A stretch of DNA of 64,000 nt from Balneatrix alpica DSM 16621 (GCF_000619885.1 NZ_KK211040.1:186001-250000), one strand, 5' to 3'; positions 27,473 to 38,105 are shown, counted from the first letter of the stretch. Made by a program: numbers and translations. The notes: generated by a model not told the origin, from the letters alone.

Positions 27473-28298
27473 CACCCAACTGTGCCGCCAGCCATTGTGC
27501 GCTGGCGACAACCTGTTCATCCAAATGCAGATGATGACCACCTGGCAAGGTGGTCTCTTCCATTTGCGCTAGCAACAACTTACGCTCATCCAACTGCGGC
27601 CACTTAGGCAATATGCCCTCCTCCCCCCACAATAAGCGTATCGGCATCGGTAGTTGAGCTAGATAATGGCGCACCTGGGGCTCAGTCAAACGTAATGGTG
27701 ATGGTGCCTTCAAGCGTGGATCCGTTCGCCATTGCCAACGACCGTGCGCTACCTTCTTCAGCGCCCGCTCCACTAGCGGCTTGGCTGCATTAGCTGAAAG
27801 CGGCCACATGCCACGCATACGCACGGCTATCGCCTGCTCAATACTGTCAAATTCACGCGACGAAGGGGCTGAGGATGCAACCTTTTTAACTTTGGGCAAA
27901 TGATGAACAAAATTAGGCACTGCAGCACTCACCGGTCCCAACCCTTCTATTAACAATAAAGATGCCAGCGTTTGCGGATAAGCCGCAGCAAACAGGGTTG
28001 CTACCCCAGCCCCCAATGAATGCCCCAACAAATGAAAGCGTCGCCAAGCCAACGCCTCCACTAATTCGCGCACCTCTTGGCAATAGCCCCAAACATAGTA
28101 ATGACCATGCTGTCGCCACGCCGAACACCCATGCCCGGCTAAATCCATAGCCACAAAATGGATCGGGTAATGTTGACACAAATACTCTGCCAAAGGCGCA
28201 AAGCTCGCTGCATTGTCAAGCCAACCGTGCAACGCCAATACTGGCGTATCCCCCGGCCGTCCCCATTGCATCACGCCAATATGTTCAGGCAGCAACAC
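27420..28298 (-). CDS. alpha/beta hydrolase
   Basis: This 292-residue alpha/beta-fold hydrolase has an oxyanion HGWLDNAASF segment, nucleophile elbow GHSLGAG, an acid in the LLWGEEGILP region and catalytic His in GGHHLHLDE. Substrate is unknown. The last 17 residues or so (from VSAYAP) are encoded opposite the end of cheV and extend beyond the usual fold end, a 53-base tail-to-tail overlap. The start lies inside the end of the upstream hydrolase gene (14-base overlap), so the two hydrolases are probably coupled. Confidence 0.88.
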   Translation of the reverse strand: MLLPEHIGVMQWGRPGDTPVLALHGWLDNAASFAPLAEYLCQHYPIHFVAMDLAGHGCSAWRQHGHYYVWGYCQEVRELVEALAWRRFHLLGHSLGAGVATLFAAAYPQTLASLLLIEGLGPVSAAVPNFVHHLPKVKKVASSAPSSREFDSIEQAIAVRMRGMWPLSANAAKPLVERALKKVAHGRWQWRTDPRLKAPSPLRLTEPQVRHYLAQLPMPIRLLWGEEGILPKWPQLDERKLLLAQMEETTLPGGHHLHLDEQVVASAQWLAAQLGVSAYAPARVQQVHPAGI

Positions 28299-29085
28299 CC
28301 TGCTCTCCTTGTCTAACCGCCTGCAAAATATACTCAGCAGTCAAAACCGGCTGTTCCAACGGAAATAGATGTCCTCCGTCAACCACCTCCACTTTTACCC
28401 CTGACCGCTTTGCCATCGCTCGACGCTGATAAGGACGCACCGTATCGCTTTGCAAGCCGCATATTACCGTGACAGGCACCTTGAGCTGGCGGCAATAGCG
28501 GGAAAGGTGATGAGGCAAGGTGCGATATACCGCCAGCTCAATGGCCGGATCAAAGGAAAGCTCTATTCCCGATGCAGAATTCACCGTACCCGCCGCAATA
28601 TAATCACGTAGACACTCCTCATCGAAAGCTGCAAACGTAGGCTTCTGCCTAAACCATTTAAAAGCTTCCTCTGCAGAAGACCAATGACGACGGCGGGCAA
28701 CAGTACGTCCCGCGGGAGTCAGGCGATCAATCCAACCACTGCGTTTGGCTAAGCGTAAAAACCACTCTTCCCAGCGAGTCAGCAAGGGCACATCCAGTAA
28801 CACAATACGCTGAAATAATTCCGGCTGCTCTAACGCCGCCATATAGGTGAGCATTCCCCCTAGAGAATGCCCAACCCCAATCACAGGCGTAGTCTGCTGA
28901 CGCAGGTGCCACAGCAGCTCGTCCTTGAGCTTCAACCAATTATTAGTGACAGGGAAACGAGGATCATGACCAATGCGGTCAATCCCCTGAACGGTATAGT
29001 AGGGTGTCAGTTGCTCAAGTAACTTGCGGTAACTCCCCATTGGGAAGCCATTTGCATGAGCAAAAAAAAGCGTTGTCTGAGACAT
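28285..29085 (-). CDS. alpha/beta hydrolase
   Basis: This 266-residue alpha/beta hydrolase starts MSQTTLFFAHANGFPMGSYR. It has the nucleophile elbow GHSLGGMLT near residue 73 and a catalytic His in DGGHLFPLEQP near residue 240. The HANGFP segment is found in a Pseudomonas-type subfamily without a defined substrate. It is first of two adjacent, overlapping hydrolase genes that differ clearly in sequence, so they are not a recent duplication. SixA lies 33 bases upstream on the same strand. Confidence 0.88.
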   Translation of the reverse strand: MSQTTLFFAHANGFPMGSYRKLLEQLTPYYTVQGIDRIGHDPRFPVTNNWLKLKDELLWHLRQQTTPVIGVGHSLGGMLTYMAALEQPELFQRIVLLDVPLLTRWEEWFLRLAKRSGWIDRLTPAGRTVARRRHWSSAEEAFKWFRQKPTFAAFDEECLRDYIAAGTVNSASGIELSFDPAIELAVYRTLPHHLSRYCRQLKVPVTVICGLQSDTVRPYQRRAMAKRSGVKVEVVDGGHLFPLEQPVLTAEYILQAVRQGEQGVAA

Positions 29086-29118
29086 CTAGCCTCCAAATAC
29101 GACAGGAGACTCAAGCAG

Positions 29119-29580
29119 TTATGGCTGGATAATACGGCATAACTGCACGCATCCAGGCTCCCACCACTCGGCCTCTAGTACCACCGCCATACTGGTGGCA
29201 AAAGGAAAGGTAGCGACATTATCTGCCTCTACCCAATGTGTGACCAAGGAGCCTAGTAACGGCATATGACTGACCACCAGCACACAATCCTGCGCCTCTA
29301 ACTGCTGCTGTAGCCAAACACTGGCTACGGCAACACTTGCCTCCGGCACCAGTGCTGAAGTGTGCTGGGCCGTTAACTGCAAGCGCTCACAAAACGGCTG
29401 TAACGTCTGCCGGGCGCGTATATAAGGGCTACTTACCAATCCCTGGGGTTGATAGCTGCCCAATATTTGTCCCAACACCCGCAAATTATCCCGCACACCG
29501 TGATCAGTCAGTGGCCGCTCCGCATCCGTTGGTGCACGCCACTGCGCCTCACCGTGACGCATCAAAATCAAACGAGCCAT
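29119..29580 (-). CDS. sixA: phosphohistidine phosphatase SixA
   Basis: This 153-residue histidine-phosphatase-superfamily enzyme has the active-site RHG at the N-terminus (LILMRHGEAQW, catalytic His9) and the second histidine in VVSHMPLLGSLV. SixA removes phosphate from phosphohistidine proteins such as the nitrogen phosphotransferase system. The ATG overlaps the DUF4389 stop by one base. The gpsA-DUF4389-sixA order is familiar from related genomes. Confidence 0.93.
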   Translation of the reverse strand: MARLILMRHGEAQWRAPTDAERPLTDHGVRDNLRVLGQILGSYQPQGLVSSPYIRARQTLQPFCERLQLTAQHTSALVPEASVAVASVWLQQQLEAQDCVLVVSHMPLLGSLVTHWVEADNVATFPFATSMAVVLEAEWWEPGCVQLCRIIQP

Positions 29581-29873
29581 TAATGCTCATCCATCTGTGC
29601 CGGCCAGTCACTGAACGGAAACGGCTTCTTTTCCGTTAACAACAGCAAATACGCCAAGCATTGCTGCAAATAACGAAGCGCTGACGATGCCCAGTCACTC
29701 AGCCCCTGGCTACGCTCACCGATCACCAACCAGATCAGTAACTGCAGAGGAACCAAAATAGCCAAAAACACTAAACAAACCTCGGTCAGCAAAATAAATA
29801 ACAGCATATATAGCACCCTTAACAGGGTGTATTCAGAAAATAAGCGTTGCACAAAACTCACCTTTACAGACAT
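29580..29873 (-). CDS. DUF4389 membrane protein
   Basis: This 97-residue protein has one long hydrophobic region (LLRVLYMLLFILLTEVCLVFLAILVPLQLLIWLVIG, two helices) and an amphipathic C-terminal part with YLLLLTEKKPFPFSDWP, the diagnostic end of DUF4389. Function is unknown. It overlaps gpsA by one base and sixA by one base, so all three are read from one message. Confidence 0.85.
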   Translation of the reverse strand: MSVKVSFVQRLFSEYTLLRVLYMLLFILLTEVCLVFLAILVPLQLLIWLVIGERSQGLSDWASSALRYLQQCLAYLLLLTEKKPFPFSDWPAQMDEH

Positions 29874-30898
29874 CAGTTCCCCCTAGGCAATACAAACTCT
29901 ACGTCCGAACTCTGCTCACCCGTCATGAGCATCTTCACAACCTGATCCACTCCTTGCCCATTAAACACCACTTGATACAAGCCCTGAACCAGCGGCATAT
30001 ACACCTCTAATTCATCCGCCCAAGCCTTGATGGTTTGTAAAGTTCCTACCCCTTCGGCCACCTCGCCCAGCTCTGCCACCGCATCTTCTAGGCTACGCCC
30101 TTGACCGAGTGCATATCCCACCCGATAGTTGCGACTCAAAGGAGACATGCAGGTCACAATTAAGTCGCCCACACCCGCCATACCCAAAAACGTCAAAGGG
30201 TTAGCCCCTAAACGTACAGCAAAGCGACTCATTTCCGCCAAACTACGGGTAATCAGCATGCTACGAGTGTTTTCCCCCATACCTAATGCGGCCCCCATCC
30301 CAGTGGCGATGGCATAGATATTTTTGAGCGCTCCTCCCAACTCCACGCCATACATATCGTTGTTAGCATAAAGGCGAAAAAACGGTGACTTAAAAGTCTG
30401 CTGAATACGATTACGCACCTCTGCATCAGCTGAAGCCACTACGGTTGCAGTCAGCTGTTGCTGGGCAATTTCTTTTGCCAGATTAGGTCCACTTAAAACA
30501 GCCAAAGGTTGCTGCGGCAACTCTTCCGCCAGAATTTGACTCATTAAAGCAAAGCTACCTGCCTCAATCCCTTTCGCCGTACTTAGCACTACAGTTGTAG
30601 GCGTCAGTAACGCCCGACATTGGCGCGCCACCTCTCGATATGCCTTACTTGGCACTGCCATCACCAATATTTCAGCCCCCGATACAGCCTGCGCTAAATC
30701 ACTGACGGCCAGGATCTGGGGTGACAACGGATAACCAGGCATATAACGTGCATTTTCATGATCGCGATTAATCGCCTCAATCAGTGCTTCATCCCGCAGC
30801 CAAAGTCTGACTGAATGTCCATTTTGTGCGGCAATATTGGCCAACACCGTTCCAAAACTGCCCCCACCTAACACAGCGACAGTAGTTTGACCTTGCAT
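29873..30898 (-). CDS. gpsA: glycerol-3-phosphate dehydrogenase [NAD(P)+]
   Basis: GpsA reduces dihydroxyacetone phosphate to sn-glycerol 3-phosphate for phospholipid synthesis. The 341-residue protein has the N-terminal dinucleotide loop [20 protein letters not shown], the AKGIE segment, the catalytic Lys region [26 protein letters not shown] and [14 protein letters not shown]. All are canonical. It is the first gene of gpsA-DUF4389-sixA and diverges from minC. Confidence 0.97.
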   Translation of the reverse strand: MQGQTTVAVLGGGSFGTVLANIAAQNGHSVRLWLRDEALIEAINRDHENARYMPGYPLSPQILAVSDLAQAVSGAEILVMAVPSKAYREVARQCRALLTPTTVVLSTAKGIEAGSFALMSQILAEELPQQPLAVLSGPNLAKEIAQQQLTATVVASADAEVRNRIQQTFKSPFFRLYANNDMYGVELGGALKNIYAIATGMGAALGMGENTRSMLITRSLAEMSRFAVRLGANPLTFLGMAGVGDLIVTCMSPLSRNYRVGYALGQGRSLEDAVAELGEVAEGVGTLQTIKAWADELEVYMPLVQGLYQVVFNGQGVDQVVKMLMTGEQSSDVEFVLPRGN

Positions 30899-31007
30899 AG
30901 GGTGTCCTCGCTTTTAAATCTTTATTCCCGCCCTACCAACTCAACTTGGTAAAATGGAAAACACCTTATTATTCCGCCGTCTTCGTCACACCGAAAGAAA
31001 AAAGACG

Positions 31008-31016
31008 TGCTATGAT
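31008..31016 (+). promoter_or_regulatory. putative extended -10 promoter of minCDE
   Basis: TGCTATGAT fits the extended -10 pattern (TG, one base, TATGAT) about 45 bases before the minC start. No good -35 is visible, which is tolerable for extended -10 promoters. Confidence 0.35.
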
Positions 31017-31060
31017 GACGACTAAATTTAGGTAATCGCTAAATCACAGGCAACTGACCT

Positions 31061-31783
31061 ATGTCCGCGCCCGAATCTCAAAGTACGCCCGATTGTTTTC
31101 GCCTTAAAGGCAGTATGTTCACTTTATCGGTAATAGAACTCAGCCACTTTGAGGCTGAGGCTTTTCAAACCCAACTGCAACAAACGGTTAATCAAGCCCC
31201 CCGTTTTTTTCAGCACATGCCAATCGTGATTGGTCTCGATTCGATCAGTGCAGACGCTGACCTCAACTTTGCCAAAATCAAACAACTGTGCCAAAACGCT
31301 CAATTAAACCCCGTGGGAATTCGCGGTGGCAGTGAGGCTCAACAACAAGCTGCATTGGAAGCAGGGCTGCCTTCTTTGGGTAATGTCAGCAGTCGTAGCA
31401 ACCAAAGTAATAGCAAGACCGATACCCCAGAACCTGCCGCAGCCAATTTAACCACCAAAGTGATTGACCGCCCGATTCGCTCCGGCCAGCAAATATACGC
31501 TCGTGACGCTCACCTAGTGGTACTAGCCCCAGTGAGCGCAGGCGCCGAAATTCTGGCGGATGGTGATATTCATGTGTACGCCCCTTTGCGTGGACGCGCC
31601 CTTGCAGGTATAAACGGCAATACCCAGGCACGTATTTATTGCCAAAACATGGAAGCAGAGCTGTTATCTATCGCCGGGCATTATAAACTCAGTGAAGATT
31701 TACAGCACTCCGCCCTATGGAAGCAGAGTGTGCAGGCTATACTGGAGGATGAAAAACGCCTGCAATTAAACCCGCTCGGCTAA
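31061..31783 (+). CDS. minC: septum site-determining protein MinC
   Basis: MinC blocks FtsZ ring assembly away from midcell. The 240-residue protein has an N-terminal FtsZ-inhibiting domain (about 10-95), a polar linker rich in Ser and Asn (SSRSNQSNSKTDTPEPA), and a C-terminal beta-helix domain (about 130-235; RSGQQIYARDAHLVVLAPVSAGAEI and APLRGRALAG) that binds MinD. The order minC-minD-minE is standard. It starts after a 162-base divergent gap from gpsA. Confidence 0.96.
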   Translation: MSAPESQSTPDCFRLKGSMFTLSVIELSHFEAEAFQTQLQQTVNQAPRFFQHMPIVIGLDSISADADLNFAKIKQLCQNAQLNPVGIRGGSEAQQQAALEAGLPSLGNVSSRSNQSNSKTDTPEPAAANLTTKVIDRPIRSGQQIYARDAHLVVLAPVSAGAEILADGDIHVYAPLRGRALAGINGNTQARIYCQNMEAELLSIAGHYKLSEDLQHSALWKQSVQAILEDEKRLQLNPLG

Positions 31784-31826
31784 CCCTTATACCAAACAGT
31801 TTAAGAATTAATAGGAATACACCACT

Positions 31827-32636
31827 GTGGCTAAGATTATTGTCGTAACCTCCGGTAAAGGCGGGGTGGGCAAAACCACTACCAGCGCAGCCATCGGGAC
31901 TGGCTTGGCTCTGCGGGGCCACAAGACGGTAGTCATCGACTTCGATGTCGGCTTGCGCAACCTTGACCTGATCATGAATTGCGAACGCCGTGTTGTTTAT
32001 GACTTTGTCAACGTGATCAATGGCGAAGCCTCACTCAAGCAGACCCTGATCAGAGATAAGCGGGTTGAAACACTCTATATCCTGCCTGCCTCTCAGACCC
32101 GTGACAAAGATGCCCTAACGCTGGAAGGGGTAGAGAAAGTACTCGAAGAACTCTCCGAAAGCTTCGATTACATTGTCTGCGACTCTCCTGCCGGCATTGA
32201 AAAAGGCGCCCTGATGGCACTCTACTTTGCTGATGAAGCAGTAGTAGTGACCAACCCAGAAGTGTCTTCAGTTCGTGACTCAGACCGCATTATCGGCATT
32301 CTGCATAGCAAATCCCGTCGTGCCGAACGTGGCGAAGAGCCTATTAAAGAAAACCTACTGCTGACCCGCTACGATCCAGAACGCGTAATCGATGGCGAAA
32401 TGCTGAGCGTAAAAGACGTAGAAGAAATCCTGGCCATCCCCTTAATTGGTGTCATTCCTGAGTCCGAAACCGTACTCAAATGCTCCAACCAGGGTATTCC
32501 GGTCATTTTGGATCAGCAAAGTGATGCTGGTCAGGCCTATGAGGATGCGGTTGCCCGTCTACTTGGCGAAGACCGTCCCATGCGCTTCCTTGAGCCCCCG
32601 AAAAAGGGCTTCTTTAAGAGAATGTTTGGAGGTTAA
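31827..32636 (+). CDS. minD: septum site-determining ATPase MinD
   Basis: MinD is a membrane-associated ATPase that recruits MinC and oscillates with MinE. The 269-residue protein has the deviant Walker A motif KGGVGKTT near the N-terminus (signature Lys11, Lys16), [19 protein letters not shown], and a C-terminal amphipathic membrane-targeting helix ending [11 protein letters not shown]. It uses a GTG start at 31827 with AGGA ten bases upstream. GGAGG for minE lies within its last codons. Confidence 0.97.
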   Translation: MAKIIVVTSGKGGVGKTTTSAAIGTGLALRGHKTVVIDFDVGLRNLDLIMNCERRVVYDFVNVINGEASLKQTLIRDKRVETLYILPASQTRDKDALTLEGVEKVLEELSESFDYIVCDSPAGIEKGALMALYFADEAVVVTNPEVSSVRDSDRIIGILHSKSRRAERGEEPIKENLLLTRYDPERVIDGEMLSVKDVEEILAIPLIGVIPESETVLKCSNQGIPVILDQQSDAGQAYEDAVARLLGEDRPMRFLEPPKKGFFKRMFGG

Positions 32637-32638
32637 GG

Positions 32639-32893
32639 GTGGCAAGCTTCTTTGACTACTTCCGAAGCCGCAAAAACAGCTCCGCAGCGGTAGCGAAAGA
32701 GCGGCTGCAAATTATCGTTGCTCATGAGCGATCCAAGCGGCATCAACCCGACTACCTGCCAGATCTTCAACGCGAATTGCTTGAAGTTATCAAGAAGTAT
32801 GTGCAGGTTGCTCAGGACGATGTCAGTATTCAAATCGAAAATACCGATAACTGTTCGGTACTGGAACTCAACATCACCCTACCTGATCGTTGA
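32639..32893 (+). CDS. minE: cell division topological specificity factor MinE
   Basis: MinE (84 residues) stimulates MinD ATPase and drives pole-to-pole oscillation. The N-terminal membrane and MinD-contact segment [24 protein letters not shown] is recognisable, then the dimerising beta domain. It starts at a GTG two bases after the minD stop, with GGAGG six bases ahead. A hairpin follows the stop. Confidence 0.96.
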   Translation: MASFFDYFRSRKNSSAAVAKERLQIIVAHERSKRHQPDYLPDLQRELLEVIKKYVQVAQDDVSIQIENTDNCSVLELNITLPDR

Positions 32894-32901
32894 TAGCTAA
32901 A

Positions 32902-32923
32902 GCGGGAGGCTTATACCTCCCGC
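32902..32923 (+). terminator. terminator-like hairpin after minE
   Basis: GCGGGAGG-CTTATA-CCTCCCGC is a perfect eight-base stem just after minE. The following CTTACTAC is not a true T run, so termination efficiency is uncertain. Confidence 0.55.
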
Positions 32924-33018
32924 CTTACTACAAAGAGCTATACAGCCAAACCTGCAAAACTCAGTAAACATTGCTACCATACCAAGCAATCACTACAAAG
33001 CTTCCCCTAATAAGCTAA

Positions 33019-34485
33019 TTAAGACGAACAGCTTAAGGCGATCCCTTTACCCCAGTCTGGCGAGGCTTTTGCCCAAGAAATGGTCTGTTGATCCGCGCCC
33101 TCTAGCGCCATAAAAGGATGGCAAAGTTGCTGCTGTAACTTGGTTAGCACACTCATATCACCTTGCTCAGCCGCCTCTATTGCTTGCTGCGCCATATAGT
33201 TACGCAATTGAAAGAGCGGATTTACCGCCAACATCTGCTGTTGACGCAAGTTGTCAGCCGCTTTTTCTAGCTGGATGCGCTGCCAATAACGACTACACCA
33301 ACGAGATAACGCTTGCTGATCGACAAAGAGATCACGCAGTGCCGCAGGCGGAGCAGCTCCCTCCATAAGCGCTAAATGACGAAACGCCAGAGTAAAATCC
33401 GTGCCATTGGCTGCCAATAACTGCAACCAGTCCTGCACCAACTCCACATCCTCTTCAATATCCAGCTGCAAGCCCAAACGCTGACGCATGCGATCAGCAT
33501 AGGCCGCCACCAGTTTCGGTTCAAACTCCGCTAAGGCAGCCCGAAGCCCTTCTAAGGGTAACAGTGGCCGCCAGGATTCAGCCAAGGCGTGCAGGTTCCA
33601 TAACGCCACCCCTGGTTGGCGATGAAAAGCGTAACGCCCTGAAGTATCTGAATGATTACAGACATAGTCGGGAACAAAGTCATCCATAAAAGCATAGGGA
33701 CCGTAGTCAAAGGTCTCCCCTGCCATAGAGAAATTGTCCGTATTCATCACACCATGGCAAAAACCATAAGCCTGCCAGCCTGCAACCATGACTGCTGTAC
33801 GCTCAACCACTGTCGAGAAAACTGCCTGTAAAGGATCAGGTTGCTGCAAACACTCGGGATACAGCTGCTCTAACACAAAATTTGCCAATTGCGCCAAAGC
33901 ATCATGTTCCTTGCTGTAATAGAAATACTCAAAGTGGCCGAAACGGATGTGGGTCTTTGCCAGGCGTAATAACATTGCTCCCGGCTCAGGGCGTTCACGG
34001 TAAACCCGCTGCTGTGAGCTTAAAACACAGAGCGCTCGGGTTGTGGGAATCGCTAAACTAGCCATGTATTCGCTAGCCAAATACTCGCGAATACAGGAGC
34101 GCAACACTGCCCTACCATCCCCCTGACGAGAAAAGGGAGTAGGTCCGGCGCCTTTCAAATGCAAGTCCCACACCTGCCCCTGGTCATTTTGCACCTCCCC
34201 CAGCAACAGTCCACGCCCATCACCCAGTCTGGGGGTATAACCACCAAACTGGTGGCCGGCATATACCATCGCTAAAGGTTCAGGCCCCTCCCAAGGAGTC
34301 TCTCCCAATAATAAAGAGAGCGTATCGGCAGGAGCTGCCGCTGGCAGTTGCAGCAGTTGCGCCGCCTGAGGGCTCCAAGCACTGACTTGCATATCTGCCA
34401 GAGGAATCACCCCCTGGCGGTGATAAAAGCGCTCTGGCAGCTTGGCAAAGCGGTTAACAAAGCTCAGCTGCTGCCAACTCTTCAT
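33019..34485 (-). CDS. selO: protein adenylyltransferase SelO (YdiU)
   Basis: SelO is a pseudokinase that transfers AMP from ATP to Ser, Thr or Tyr of target proteins, linked to redox stress in E. coli. The 488-residue protein shows [23 protein letters not shown] (about 75-97), [47 protein letters not shown] (catalytic region, about 243-268) and ends FALSCSS-like with GIALSCSS. The C-terminus Cys-Ser-Ser replaces the selenocysteine found in eukaryotic SelO and can form the known redox disulfide. It overlaps the rhlB stop in ATGA. Confidence 0.95.
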   Translation of the reverse strand: MKSWQQLSFVNRFAKLPERFYHRQGVIPLADMQVSAWSPQAAQLLQLPAAAPADTLSLLLGETPWEGPEPLAMVYAGHQFGGYTPRLGDGRGLLLGEVQNDQGQVWDLHLKGAGPTPFSRQGDGRAVLRSCIREYLASEYMASLAIPTTRALCVLSSQQRVYRERPEPGAMLLRLAKTHIRFGHFEYFYYSKEHDALAQLANFVLEQLYPECLQQPDPLQAVFSTVVERTAVMVAGWQAYGFCHGVMNTDNFSMAGETFDYGPYAFMDDFVPDYVCNHSDTSGRYAFHRQPGVALWNLHALAESWRPLLPLEGLRAALAEFEPKLVAAYADRMRQRLGLQLDIEEDVELVQDWLQLLAANGTDFTLAFRHLALMEGAAPPAALRDLFVDQQALSRWCSRYWQRIQLEKAADNLRQQQMLAVNPLFQLRNYMAQQAIEAAEQGDMSVLTKLQQQLCHPFMALEGADQQTISWAKASPDWGKGIALSCSS

Positions 34486-35897
34486 CCGTTTAGCAACTCT
34501 TCAGATGGATGCTCGCAACTCAGCTTCTGACCAATCATGGCCTCAAGCTCAGGCAACAAAAACGCATCATCTTCACCGATCAAACTAATTGAAGTACCGG
34601 TTTTACCTGCACGTCCAGTACGACCAATGCGGTGTACGTAATCTTCCAGATCCTCTGGCAGGTTATAGTTGATAACGTGACTCACATCTTCAACGTGAAT
34701 ACCTCGCCCCGCCACATCCGTAGCAACCAATACCTCAATTTGCCCTGAGCGGAATGCTTCCAGTGTGGCGATTCGTTTTTTCTGTACCACTTCTCCTGAT
34801 AGCATCGCCACCTTGAGACCATCTTTTTGCAGACGCTCAAATAAACGACGGGTCTGATCCCGACGATTGGCAAATACCATTACCCGACTGAGTTGGCGTT
34901 GCTGAATTAAGTTGCGCACTACCTTGTATTTATCACGCTCACCAACCAAGTAGGCTTGCTGGTCGACTGAGTCGGTAGTCACCCGCTCTGACTCGATCTC
35001 GATATACACCGGATTTTCGGTCCACTGCGCCGCCAGGGCCAGAATATCCTGCGAAAAGGTCGCAGAGAACAGCAGCGTCTGACGCTCACCTTTACGCGGC
35101 GTCTGGCGAATAATACGACGCACATCAGGAATGAAGCCCATGCTCAGCATGCGATCAGCTTCATCCAACACTAGCACTTCCACCTCACGCAAATTGACCA
35201 TGCCGCGACCGATAAAGTCGATCAGTCGGCCCGGAGTTGCCACCAAAATATCGATTTTCTCATTCAGCAGTTGCTCTTTCTGTCGCTCAAAGTCCATCCC
35301 CCCCACCACGGTGAGAATATTCAACCCCGTATAAGTCGACAGGGAGTGCGCATCCTTGGCGATCTGCAATACCAACTCACGGGTCGGGGCCAAGATTAAA
35401 GCCCGTGGAGTTCCTTTGGCTTGCCCACCTTCTAACGGATAATCCACCAGATCGGTAATGATGCTCACCAAGAAGGCTGCTGTTTTACCAGTACCGGTTT
35501 GCGCTTTGCCGGTGATGTCAGCACCTTGCAAGCTATGGGGTAAGGTCTGCGCCTGGATCGGGCTGCAATATTGGAAGCCCAGATCAGCGATAGCATGCAT
35601 AACCACATCTGGCAGGTTGAGATCATGGAAACGGGTCTTACCCGGCTCGGGGTAAACTTCAAACTGCGCAGGAACCCAATCAGACTCCGTGGCTGCCTTG
35701 ACTACCTGTTCTGGTCTATTCTGCTTAGCCCGTCCGCCACTCGCCGGTTTACGCTTACGTCTTTTCCGACGCCCATCCTGGCGACCATCGCCAGCATCTG
35801 CCGCGCGACTACGGCGGTTATCATCCTGACTGCGATCCTGGGTAGCCGGCTCTGCGCTCCGGTCTGCTTCTTTAGGCTGCAGAAATTTTTTCAGCAT
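34482..35897 (-). CDS. rhlB: DEAD-box ATP-dependent RNA helicase RhlB type
   Basis: This 471-residue RNA helicase has a basic N-terminal extension (about 1-85, including [17 protein letters not shown]) and a full DEAD-box core: Q motif after [19 protein letters not shown], motif [23 protein letters not shown] in [34 protein letters not shown] and [13 protein letters not shown]. The sequence is closest to RhlB, the degradosome helicase, but the long N-terminal basic tail is as in the Pseudomonas type. It is translationally coupled to selO. Confidence 0.9.
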   Translation of the reverse strand: MLKKFLQPKEADRSAEPATQDRSQDDNRRSRAADAGDGRQDGRRKRRKRKPASGGRAKQNRPEQVVKAATESDWVPAQFEVYPEPGKTRFHDLNLPDVVMHAIADLGFQYCSPIQAQTLPHSLQGADITGKAQTGTGKTAAFLVSIITDLVDYPLEGGQAKGTPRALILAPTRELVLQIAKDAHSLSTYTGLNILTVVGGMDFERQKEQLLNEKIDILVATPGRLIDFIGRGMVNLREVEVLVLDEADRMLSMGFIPDVRRIIRQTPRKGERQTLLFSATFSQDILALAAQWTENPVYIEIESERVTTDSVDQQAYLVGERDKYKVVRNLIQQRQLSRVMVFANRRDQTRRLFERLQKDGLKVAMLSGEVVQKKRIATLEAFRSGQIEVLVATDVAGRGIHVEDVSHVINYNLPEDLEDYVHRIGRTGRAGKTGTSISLIGEDDAFLLPELEAMIGQKLSCEHPSEELLNG

Positions 35898-35923
35898 TCA
35901 TCCCTCTCAAAAGTAAGTCGAGG

Positions 35924-38038
35924 TTAGTCGAGGTGACGACGAAAAGGGGGCAAGGCATCAAGTAGCAACTTGCCATAGCGCTTAGTCAGTACCCGTGAGT
36001 CCAACAGGGTAATGCGCCCGCGATCCTGTTCGGTTCTTAATAAACGGCCAGCCGCCTGCACTAGGCGAATACTGGCATCGGGCATGGAGATTTCCATAAA
36101 AGGATTACCGCCGCGCTTTTCAATCCATTCCGCCAGTCCCGCGTCCACCGGATTATCCGGTACCGCAAAGGGTATTTTGGCAATAATAACATGGGTTAAG
36201 TAATTTCCTGGTAAATCTATCCCTTCAGCAAAAGAAGCCAAGCCAAAAAGCACACTGCCCTGCCCTTCATCTAGACGCTGACGGTGTTGATTGAGAATTT
36301 CCTGTTTACTGCGACTCCCCTGAGCCAGAATCAACTCCTGCCAGGCATCACCCAGTCCCTGCTGCACCTCTTCCATCTGCCGTCTGGAGCTGAACAACAC
36401 TAAACTCCCTTCTTCAGGATTCAGATGTTGCCGTAACCAATCCGTTACGGCCTGAGTATGCGCCTGTGCCTGGCTAGGATCCGCAGCCAGCCTGGGCACA
36501 TGCAAACTGGCCACCTCAGCATGATTAAACGGACTCTGTACCTGCTCATAGATCGCATCCTTAGGCAAGCCAGCCCGCATCATAATGCGATCAAAGCGAT
36601 TTAAGGCTGTCAGGGTGGCGGAGCAGAGCACTGCGGCAAAGCAACGATTCCAGAGCGCTTGGCGCAGCTTATCCGCCGCTAAAATAGGACTGGAGCAAAT
36701 CTCCGTATCCAGCCACTCGCCCTGCTGACTCCGCTGTAGCCAGCGCGCCAAAGGAATGCTGCCCTCAGGATCAGGCTCTGCATAGCTGCGGCATAACGCC
36801 CGAGCCTCTTCCACCCGCCCCAAGAACTGGCCAATCATTGGCAAACAGGCTTCTGCATCCTTAACCGGAATATCGGCCACCTCACCTTTCACCACTTGCT
36901 GCAATCCTCGTTGCAGCCGATCCAGCAGCTTCGCCAAGCGCTCCCAGCCCTGGCTTAGTTGGCCGTGTAGATCTTGTAAGTCTACTCCCACCCTTCCTTC
37001 ACTAAAGCGGTGAATCTCCACCTCCGTATCCCGCTCCAGGTTTTGCCATAACGGGCGCAATAACTCCCCAAGATAGAGTAAGGACTTTTCTAATGCCCCC
37101 ACTTCGCTGGGAATTTCCTCCACCGCACGGGACATATCCCCGGTCAAACGTAGCTGTCCGGCCATTGCATTGGTGTTTTTAACTAACTGCTTTAACCAAC
37201 GATCGGTCGCCCGCACTGGCATGGAGTAAGTAAAGTGGGAAAGTGCCTTATCCGGCAAATGGTGCGCTTCATCAAAAACATAAAGTGTCTTACCGGGCTC
37301 AGGCAGAATCACCCCCCCTCCCAAAGACAAATCCGCCAGCACCAGATCATGGTTAGCGACCACACAATCTGCCTGCTCCAGGGCTTCGCGCGCTTTATAA
37401 AAAGGACACTGATTAAAAAAACTGCAACGGCTGCGTAAACACTGCTGATGATCCGTAGTCAGCTGACTCCAACGATTATCAGCAATGACCTCTGGCCAGG
37501 CATCACGATCTCCATCCCAGTGCTGCCCTTGCCAAGCCTGCCCGAGCTGGTGCCATAACTGCTTGGCGTCATCTTCTTGAATTTGCTCCTGTTCAAACAA
37601 CGCCAGGGTGGGATCTCCCGCCCCCTGCTGCAAACGTTCCAGTTTGAGCGGACAGAGATAACGCCCTCGCCCTTTCGCCAAAGCAAAGCGAAAATCTAAC
37701 CCGGCATGCTGACGCAGCTCCGGCAAATCCTTAAAGACAATTTGCTCCTGCAATGCCACCGTCGCGGTGGACACCACCAAGGTTTTTTTCCACTCCCGCA
37801 GTAAGGGCAGTGTCGCCAATAAGTAAGCAACGGTTTTGCCGGTACCGGTGCCCGCCTCCACCACACAGAGATGGTTACCTGCCAGGCGCTCCTGCTGATC
37901 ATTCTGCTCAATTTGCCCCAGCATTCGCGCGATCGCCGCTATCATATGGCGCTGACCATGGCGGGGCTTTAACTGCTTCGCTTGCAGGTAAGTCCGATAA
38001 GCCTGCTGGATGGCGTCTTTTTGGTGTTGCTCAAGCAT
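35924..38038 (-). CDS. dinG: ATP-dependent DNA helicase DinG
   Basis: DinG is a 5'-3' superfamily 2 helicase with an iron-sulfur cluster that resolves R-loops and G4 structures. At 704 residues it is close to E. coli (716). Motif I is EAGTGTGKTVAYL, the cluster cysteines are in GRYLCPLKL and CLRSRCSFFNQCPFY, motif II is VFDEAHHL, and the C-terminal motif VQAAGRLLRTEQDRG is intact. It diverges from lexA across a 102-base gap with LexA boxes, and reads toward rhlB and selO. Confidence 0.95.
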   Translation of the reverse strand: MLEQHQKDAIQQAYRTYLQAKQLKPRHGQRHMIAAIARMLGQIEQNDQQERLAGNHLCVVEAGTGTGKTVAYLLATLPLLREWKKTLVVSTATVALQEQIVFKDLPELRQHAGLDFRFALAKGRGRYLCPLKLERLQQGAGDPTLALFEQEQIQEDDAKQLWHQLGQAWQGQHWDGDRDAWPEVIADNRWSQLTTDHQQCLRSRCSFFNQCPFYKAREALEQADCVVANHDLVLADLSLGGGVILPEPGKTLYVFDEAHHLPDKALSHFTYSMPVRATDRWLKQLVKNTNAMAGQLRLTGDMSRAVEEIPSEVGALEKSLLYLGELLRPLWQNLERDTEVEIHRFSEGRVGVDLQDLHGQLSQGWERLAKLLDRLQRGLQQVVKGEVADIPVKDAEACLPMIGQFLGRVEEARALCRSYAEPDPEGSIPLARWLQRSQQGEWLDTEICSSPILAADKLRQALWNRCFAAVLCSATLTALNRFDRIMMRAGLPKDAIYEQVQSPFNHAEVASLHVPRLAADPSQAQAHTQAVTDWLRQHLNPEEGSLVLFSSRRQMEEVQQGLGDAWQELILAQGSRSKQEILNQHRQRLDEGQGSVLFGLASFAEGIDLPGNYLTHVIIAKIPFAVPDNPVDAGLAEWIEKRGGNPFMEISMPDASIRLVQAAGRLLRTEQDRGRITLLDSRVLTKRYGKLLLDALPPFRRHLD

Positions 38039-38077
38039 TCAGGCTGTTCTCTCCTGCCAGTTTTTTACTGATCCGAT

Positions 38078-38105
38078 TTTACAAAGCAAAATAGCTGTAT
38101 ATAAT
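38078..38105 (+). promoter_or_regulatory. lexA promoter
   Basis: TTTACA at 38078-38083 and TATAAT at 38100-38105, spacer 16 bases, form a good sigma-70 promoter whose -10 lies inside the first LexA box. The transcription start would be near 38112. Confidence 0.65.

Noticed and set aside
28285-29085. Recent tandem duplication of the two alpha/beta hydrolases
   Set aside because: Apart from the catalytic motifs the two sequences differ throughout, so they are distinct subfamilies.
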